Part shown: positions 59,513-64,000 of the stretch, one piece after another
Layout: every line of letters begins with the position of its first letter
How positions within the stretch are numbered: position 1 is the stretch's first letter
NCBI GenBank assembly: GCA_964575845.1
Contig: CAZNSX010000003.1
Coordinates: forward strand, 434,001-498,000
Direction of reading: 5' to 3'
DNA length: 64,000 nucleotides
Source: CAZNSX01 sp964575845
Lineage (GTDB): Bacteria; UBA8248; CAZNSX01
Translations under genes and position numbers: made by a program
The notes under the pieces: generated by a model
Seen by the model: the letters and a program-made list of their open reading frames with translations, nothing else
What the model was told of the DNA's origin: nothing
The model's database searches: none

Positions 59513-60529
59513 ATGATAATCGTAATGAAGGCGGGTGCTACTCAGGAGGAGCTGGAGCGAGTGGTAGTGCGGATTGAGGAAATGGGCTATAAGCCCCATG
59601 TTATCCGCGGGGTCGAAAGGTCCGTGGTGGGTGCTGTGGGGGATGAGAGGGGGAAGAGCCGCCTTCAGTACCTGGAGGTTCTGCCGGGTGTGGAGAGCGT
59701 GGTCCCCATACTCAAACCTTACAAGCTAGCCAGCAGCGCGGCTAAACCAGAGAAGACAGTCTTTGAGGTGGGCGGGGTTGAGGTCGGCGGCAGCAGGCTT
59801 GTCGTCATAGCCGGACCTTGTTCTGTTGAGAGCGAGGAGCAGATCATCACCGCCGCTCGTGCGGTAAAGGAAGCTGGTGCCCATATTTTGAGGGGCGGCG
59901 CCTACAAGCCCAGAACCTCCCCCTATAGCTTCCAGGGGATGGAAGAAGAGGGACTGAAGCTTCTGGCCGAGGCCCGGAAGCAGACGGGGATGCCGATAAT
60001 TACCGAGATCATGAATCCCGAAGATGTGGAGCTTGTGGCGGAATATACCGACATCCTTCAGGTAGGGGCGCGCAACGTCCAGAACTTTGCCCTCCTTAAG
60101 CGGTTGGGAAGGGCGGGGAAGCCCATCTTCCTTAAGCGCGGCATGATGAGCACCATCGAGGAACTCCTCATGTCGGCAGAATACATCATGTCTGAGGGAA
60201 ACCATCGGGTCATCCTCTGTGAGCGGGGCATCAGAACCTTCGAGACAGCCACCCGAAATACGCTGGACCTAAGCTGCCTGCCCGTGCTCAGGGAAGAGTC
60301 CCATCTTCCTGTCTTCATCGACCCCTCCCACGCCACGGGCAACTGGCGCTACGTGGGCCCCATGGCCAAGGCGGCTGTAGCGGCGGGGGCCGACGGCATC
60401 ATGGTCGAGGTTCATCCGCACCCGGCGGAGGCCCTCTCCGATGGGGCCCAATCTCTCAAGCCCGATACTTTCAGAAAGTTGATGGAGGAGCTACGCCCCT
60501 TCGCGCAGGCGGCGGGAAGGGTGCTCTGA
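59513..60529 (+). CDS. aroF: 3-deoxy-7-phosphoheptulonate synthase (DAHP synthase, class I-beta)
   Basis: A 338-residue first enzyme of the shikimate pathway (phosphoenolpyruvate plus erythrose-4-phosphate). Residues 1-70 form the ferredoxin-like regulatory domain (MIIVMKAGATQEELERVVVRIEEMGYKPHVIRGVERSVVGAVGD). The barrel has IAGPCSVESEEQI, RGGAYKPRTSPYSFQG, LQVGARNVQNFALL, KRGMMSTIEE and DPSHATGNWRYV. The N-terminal domain is the feedback-sensing part in Thermotoga-type enzymes. The start follows GGGAGGAGGGG. It is followed closely by two further enzymes, and aroE lies 3 kb downstream. Confidence 0.95.
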   Translation: MIIVMKAGATQEELERVVVRIEEMGYKPHVIRGVERSVVGAVGDERGKSRLQYLEVLPGVESVVPILKPYKLASSAAKPEKTVFEVGGVEVGGSRLVVIAGPCSVESEEQIITAARAVKEAGAHILRGGAYKPRTSPYSFQGMEEEGLKLLAEARKQTGMPIITEIMNPEDVELVAEYTDILQVGARNVQNFALLKRLGRAGKPIFLKRGMMSTIEELLMSAEYIMSEGNHRVILCERGIRTFETATRNTLDLSCLPVLREESHLPVFIDPSHATGNWRYVGPMAKAAVAAGADGIMVEVHPHPAEALSDGAQSLKPDTFRKLMEELRPFAQAAGRVL

Positions 60530-60554
60530 GCGGAGGCATTTCCCAGGAGACAAT

Positions 60555-61436
60555 ATGGGTTATCTCTTTCTCTTTATCGATGGGATAGGGCTCGCCCCGG
60601 CCGGAGAGCAAAACCCTTTCACCCTGGCCAAGGGTTCAGTGCTTGCCCCTCTGGGGAGGGAGAAGAGGGGGGCTATCCCTTTTGGTGGGGTCCTTAAGCC
60701 CATTGATGCCACCCTGGGGATGCCGGGCCTCCCCCAAAGCGCTACAGGAGGAGCCTCTCTTTTCACCGGGGTTAATGCCGCCCGGCTCATGGGCCGCCAC
60801 CTTCAGGGGATGCCCGATGAGAGGCTTCGGGCACTGCTCACAGAGAAGGGCCTCTTCAAGAGGGCTCTGGCGGCCGACCGAAGGGCTTGCTTTGCCAATG
60901 CTTATACCCCCGCCTTCTTCGACCCCAACGGCCGGAAGCCGCACTCGGTAACCACGGTTCTCACCCTCTCGGCCGGCCTTCCCCTCATGACCCTCGATGA
61001 CCTGAGGGCTGGTCGCGCCCTTTATCGGGATTTCACCAATGGGATACTCATCGAGAGGGGCTATGAAGTTGAGGCCCTCTCCCCTGAGGAGGCGGGAGTG
61101 CGACTGGCTCGCCTTGCCCCTGAGTATGACCTTTTGCTCTATGAGTACTTCGAAACCGACATTGCCGGCCACGGCGGGGAACTGGCAGTCGCCGTTGAAG
61201 AGGTAGAAAAGCTGGACCGCTTTCTCTCAGGCCTCCTCCGCTCAATCGACCTGGAAAGGACGGCGGTCATTCTCACCAGTGACCATGGAAACCTGGAAGA
61301 TATGAGTTCCCACATCCATACCCGAAACCAGGTCCCTCTCTTTCTGTGGGGCGCTCGGGCCAGTGTTCTGGCCCCCTCCGTAAGCTCCATAATCCATATA
61401 ACTCCGGCGCTGGGCCAGGCTCTGCGCTCGGGCTGA
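60555..61436 (+). CDS. Alkaline-phosphatase-superfamily metalloenzyme (PGM/phosphopentomutase-like)
   Basis: A 293-residue enzyme. The first metal Asp is in LFLFIDGIGLAP. The nucleophile region reads LPQSATGGASLFTGVNA, so Ser or Thr is the likely phosphate-accepting residue. Metal ligands follow in YEYFETDIAGHGG, LTSDHGNLEDMSS and HTRNQVPLFL, the pattern of cofactor-independent phosphoglycerate mutase. At 293 residues it lacks the inserted phosphatase domain of GpmI. The specific substrate is unknown. It is 25 bases after aroF. Confidence 0.8.
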   Translation: MGYLFLFIDGIGLAPAGEQNPFTLAKGSVLAPLGREKRGAIPFGGVLKPIDATLGMPGLPQSATGGASLFTGVNAARLMGRHLQGMPDERLRALLTEKGLFKRALAADRRACFANAYTPAFFDPNGRKPHSVTTVLTLSAGLPLMTLDDLRAGRALYRDFTNGILIERGYEVEALSPEEAGVRLARLAPEYDLLLYEYFETDIAGHGGELAVAVEEVEKLDRFLSGLLRSIDLERTAVILTSDHGNLEDMSSHIHTRNQVPLFLWGARASVLAPSVSSIIHITPALGQALRSG

Positions 61437-61457
61437 GAGAGGACGGGAGAATCCCCT

Positions 61458-62252
61458 ATGCTGAACGGGCTTTTTGTCCATATCCCCTACCGGCTGCTTG
61501 GCCTTTACCTTGAGGAGGCAACTGAGAGGGGCCTGGGCCTGGACCTCCTTTTGGATGCCGAGACTCTCGATACCAGCAGGGCGGAGGAGCTGGAGGAGTT
61601 GGGTGAGCTAATAGGAGGGAAGGGCCTGGGGGTAAGCCTTCACGGACCCTATGTGGACCTGGCGCCCGGAAGCTCTGATGCCCGTATAAGGGAAGTGAGT
61701 CTGGAGCGCCTGTTTCAAGTAGTTGAGCCCGCCAGGCTTCTCGGGGCAAGGCAGGTGGTTATTCATTCTGGCTGGGACCCTTGGCGTTGGCGTTATGATG
61801 GGGACCAGAAGCTTTGGGCGGAGAGAAGCCTTGAGGTGTGGGAGAGGCTTCTCGAGGCCACCGAGGGGCCAGGAACAGTATGGGCTCTGGAGAATGTTTT
61901 CGAGGAAGAGCCCGGGCCTCTGAGGAAGATTATCGACAGAATTGGCTCTCTTCGCTTCAGGCATTGTCTGGACCTTGGCCACTGGAATGTTTTCGCTCGC
62001 TGCTCTCTGGAGGATTGGCTCTCGGCGCTGGGGCCCTTTGTGGTAGCTGTTCACCTCCACGATAATGACGGAGGGCGGGACGGGCACCTCGCCCTGGGTC
62101 AGGGAAACATTGACTGGAAAAGAACCTTTGATGCTATATTGGCCCTCCCCGAAAGGGTGGCTATGATCCTTGAGGGGGCCAGCCGTGAGGCCGTAGAAGG
62201 AAGCCTATCTTTCATGAAAGAGCTTGCACTTGGAAACTCATTTTTACTTTGA
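61458..62252 (+). CDS. Sugar phosphate isomerase/epimerase-like TIM-barrel protein
   Basis: A 264-residue AP-endonuclease-2-type TIM barrel. Metal-ligand segments are SLHGPYVDLAPGS, VIHSGWDP, ALENVFEEEPG, LDLGHWNVF, HLHDNDGGRDGHLALGQGNIDW and MILEGASRE. This is the xylose-isomerase-like order of Glu, His and Asp ligands (E in ALENV, D in LDLGH, H in VHLHD, E in ILEG). The substrate is unknown. The GLGQGNIDW segment is typical of members acting on polyols or in sugar epimerisation. It is 21 bases after the preceding enzyme and is probably cotranscribed. Confidence 0.82.
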   Translation: MLNGLFVHIPYRLLGLYLEEATERGLGLDLLLDAETLDTSRAEELEELGELIGGKGLGVSLHGPYVDLAPGSSDARIREVSLERLFQVVEPARLLGARQVVIHSGWDPWRWRYDGDQKLWAERSLEVWERLLEATEGPGTVWALENVFEEEPGPLRKIIDRIGSLRFRHCLDLGHWNVFARCSLEDWLSALGPFVVAVHLHDNDGGRDGHLALGQGNIDWKRTFDAILALPERVAMILEGASREAVEGSLSFMKELALGNSFLL

Positions 62253-62277
62253 CATGCTAAGAACAGAATGTTTAAAA
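62249..62277 (+). promoter_or_regulatory. Candidate promoter of rodZ/aroE
   Basis: TTGACA, a 17-base spacer and TTAAAA, with the start near 62284 and the rodZ start at 62338. It overlaps the last codons of the upstream gene. Confidence 0.5.
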
Positions 62278-62337
62278 TTTAAATGATAATATTAACCTCT
62301 TCTCCCACAGTATTAATCCCCAGGGAGGGCGGTAGTT

Positions 62338-63330
62338 GTGATGGGTGATGAGGGCAGGGACGAAGGGCTTCTCTTCGAAGAGAAGGCGAGCAAAGCCGAT
62401 AAAGAGCTGGGAGCTTATCTGCGAGAGGAACGCTTGCGCCACCAGGTCTCCCTCCAAGAGATGGCCGATACCACCAGGATCAAGCTGAGGTATCTCGAGG
62501 CCATCGAGGAAGGGGAGTTCGGCAAGATTCCGGCTGACCCCATCGTTAAGGGCTTCCTCAGGGCTTATGCCCGGCACATCGGCATCGATGACAACGCTGT
62601 GGTGGAGCGCTACGCGAAACTTCACGGCCATCCCTCCCTTGATGTCCAGGGTTTGGGACGGGATGTTATCGAGCGCGGACGAAGAGGCGGTGGCCGGCTT
62701 AAGGTGGTTTTGGCAATCCTCTTGTTCTTCGTTGCAGGCACCATCTTCTATTTCGTTCAAAGTTACTTCCGTCGCGAGCCAATTATAGTGACCAAGCAGG
62801 AAGCTCCTCCTGCTCGGGACCTTCAGCCCGCCGAGGAGCCCCGTGCTAAGGTCCGGGTTCCTGCCTCAAAGGAGCCTTCTTTGCCGGACATCCCAAGCGG
62901 TGGAAGAACGGAGACGGAGGTGGCAGCGCCGGGTGTCCCCTCTGACCGAAAGGTCACCCCCTCTCCGGCCAAACCTGCAAGACCCGCAGCGAGTCCATCT
63001 CCTGAAGCAGCTTCCCCGGGAAAACCTTCCCCTCCTACGCCGGAAGTAGTTCCTCCGAAGAAACCTTCCCCTCCTAAGGGTCCTATGGTGCTCGCGGTGA
63101 AGGCCATCGAGGACACTTGGCTCAGGGTGGTAGCGGATGAGACCTCGCAGTATGAGGTTCTTCTCTCCGCAGGCAATTCCCGCGAGTGGCAGGCGAAGGA
63201 AAAGTTCGTCATAACTATTGGCAATGTGGCGGGGACCAGGGTTTCCCTCAATGGTCAAGAGGTAACCTTCCCGCCTACCTCCACCAACGTCATTCATGAC
63301 TTCACGCTCACCAAGAGGCCTCAGTCCTGA
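62338..63330 (+). CDS. rodZ: RodZ-like cytoskeletal protein
   Basis: 330 residues. An N-terminal Xre-type HTH (about residues 24-93: LGAYLREERLRHQVSLQEMADTTRIKLRYLEAIEEGEF) precedes a single membrane helix near residues 121-142 and a periplasmic Pro/Ser-rich linker (150-245). The C-terminal DUF4115 domain (about 250-330) has DTWLRVVADETSQYEVLLSAGNS. RodZ links MreB to the cell wall in rods. The start is GTG or the ATG three bases later. No mreB is in this window. The linker contains KPSPP repeats. Confidence 0.9.
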   Translation: MMGDEGRDEGLLFEEKASKADKELGAYLREERLRHQVSLQEMADTTRIKLRYLEAIEEGEFGKIPADPIVKGFLRAYARHIGIDDNAVVERYAKLHGHPSLDVQGLGRDVIERGRRGGGRLKVVLAILLFFVAGTIFYFVQSYFRREPIIVTKQEAPPARDLQPAEEPRAKVRVPASKEPSLPDIPSGGRTETEVAAPGVPSDRKVTPSPAKPARPAASPSPEAASPGKPSPPTPEVVPPKKPSPPKGPMVLAVKAIEDTWLRVVADETSQYEVLLSAGNSREWQAKEKFVITIGNVAGTRVSLNGQEVTFPPTSTNVIHDFTLTKRPQS

Positions 63331-63361
63331 AGCCTCTCGAGCTTGCCGTGAGGATTTTCTA

Positions 63362-64000
63362 GTGGCTGAAATTGTAAGAGCCCTGGGCATTTTCGGTTGC
63401 CCCCTGGGCCACTCCGTGTCCCATCTGATGTACTCAACAGCCTTAAAGCACCTGGGCATTAATTTTCAGTTTCAGCCTTACGAGGTTAAGCCCGAGAATC
63501 TGGCGGCGGCAGTGGAAGGCATAAGGGCTATGGGTATCAGAGGTGTGAGCGTCACAATCCCTCATAAGGAGGCTATCGCCCCACTGCTGGATGAGCTGAG
63601 CGAAGACGCTCGACTCATGGGAGCCGTAAATCTAGTCTGCCTGGAGGATGGAAATAGGCTCGTCGGTCATAACACCGATGGCATAGGGTTTGTTACCTCC
63701 CTGCGAAAGGATGCGGGCCAGGACCCCAAGGGAAAGCGCGTCCTCCTCCTGGGGGCGGGAGGAGCGGCCAGGGCCATCGCGGTGAAATTGGCCCAAGAGG
63801 GTGCGGGCCACATTTCGATCCTGAACCGCACTCCCTCAAGGGCGCTGGAGCTGGCCAGGCATGTCGCCACCCAGGTTCCCGGCTCCGACATGGAGGGGGG
63901 TGCCCTTGAGCCAATCGAGGTGGTTCGCTGCGCAAAGGAAGCCAATATTATCATCAATTGTACCTCGGTGGGCATGTGGAAGGAGGGCGAGCCTCCGGAA
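63362..64000 (+). CDS. aroE: Shikimate dehydrogenase, 3' truncated by the window edge
   Basis: 213 codons remain open to the end of the window. It reads VAEIVRALGIFGCPLGHSVSHLMYS at the start, with the shikimate-binding SVTIPHKEAI (catalytic Lys), AVNLVCLEDGNRLVGHNTDGIGF and the NADP motif LLLGAGGAARAI, then INCTSVGMW. It reduces 3-dehydroshikimate to shikimate. The GTG at 63362 is the first in-frame start consistent with the family. It lies 31 bases after rodZ and with aroF makes a scattered shikimate set. Confidence 0.93.
   Translation, partial: MAEIVRALGIFGCPLGHSVSHLMYSTALKHLGINFQFQPYEVKPENLAAAVEGIRAMGIRGVSVTIPHKEAIAPLLDELSEDARLMGAVNLVCLEDGNRLVGHNTDGIGFVTSLRKDAGQDPKGKRVLLLGAGGAARAIAVKLAQEGAGHISILNRTPSRALELARHVATQVPGSDMEGGALEPIEVVRCAKEANIIINCTSVGMWKEGEPPE

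Overview
The window is a GC-rich bacterial chromosome segment with no rRNA, prophage or intact insertion sequence. The gene set suggests an uncultured, probably anaerobic Gram-negative of the deltaproteobacterial/Desulfobacterota, NC10 or Tectomicrobia kind. The pointers are fumarate-reductase-like flavoproteins, Mo-enzyme accessory genes of the selenium-dependent hydroxylase type, a TatD/radical-SAM fusion, RicT, a sigma54-type promoter and a CIRCE-controlled groESL. The lineage is inference; no single gene settles it.

Region 1 (1-13 kb) is accessory metabolism: a molybdopterin oxidoreductase; a peptide-type ABC importer (binding protein plus two permeases, no ATPase) running into a small ferredoxin and a fumarate-reductase-like flavoprotein; a convergent second flavoprotein with a 2Fe-2S protein; an ATC-hydrolase-like protein; nested IS remnants; and a DapA-family lyase. 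Region 2 (13-19.5 kb) is one co-directional catabolic operon: FrsA-like hydrolase, TRAP transporter QMP, DUF1185 protein and enamidase-type amidohydrolase. Region 3 (20-32 kb) has an orphan branched-chain amino-acid binding protein behind a structured leader, a cold-shock gene behind an apparent attenuator, a UroD-like methyltransferase, pyruvate kinase, a phosphofructokinase, three tRNAs (Thr, Lys, Glu), a CapA-like protein, an MBL hydrolase and a SYLF protein, with several gene remnants between them.

Region 4 (32-41 kb) is gene-poor and rich in inverted repeats. It holds a sigma54-type promoter with paired upstream palindromes in front of a 35-residue membrane protein, a small lipoprotein, a ferritin-like protein, unknown small ORFs, an MltD-like transglycosylase, an HD-GYP protein, a dispersed repeat and a tRNA-Thr 3' fragment.

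Region 5 (41-64 kb) is dense core genome. It contains an RDD protein; the run tmk-holB-ricT-metG-tatD/radical SAM; an HtrA-like protein that has lost its whole catalytic triad; CIRCE-groES-groEL; a Mo-hydroxylase maturation island (yqeB, AAA ATPase, VWA protein, yqeC, xdhC); comF; a repressor with an S24-like domain lacking the catalytic serine; a probable 6S-like RNA; DAHP synthase; an alkaline-phosphatase-superfamily enzyme; a TIM-barrel protein; rodZ; and the start of aroE, which is cut by the window edge.
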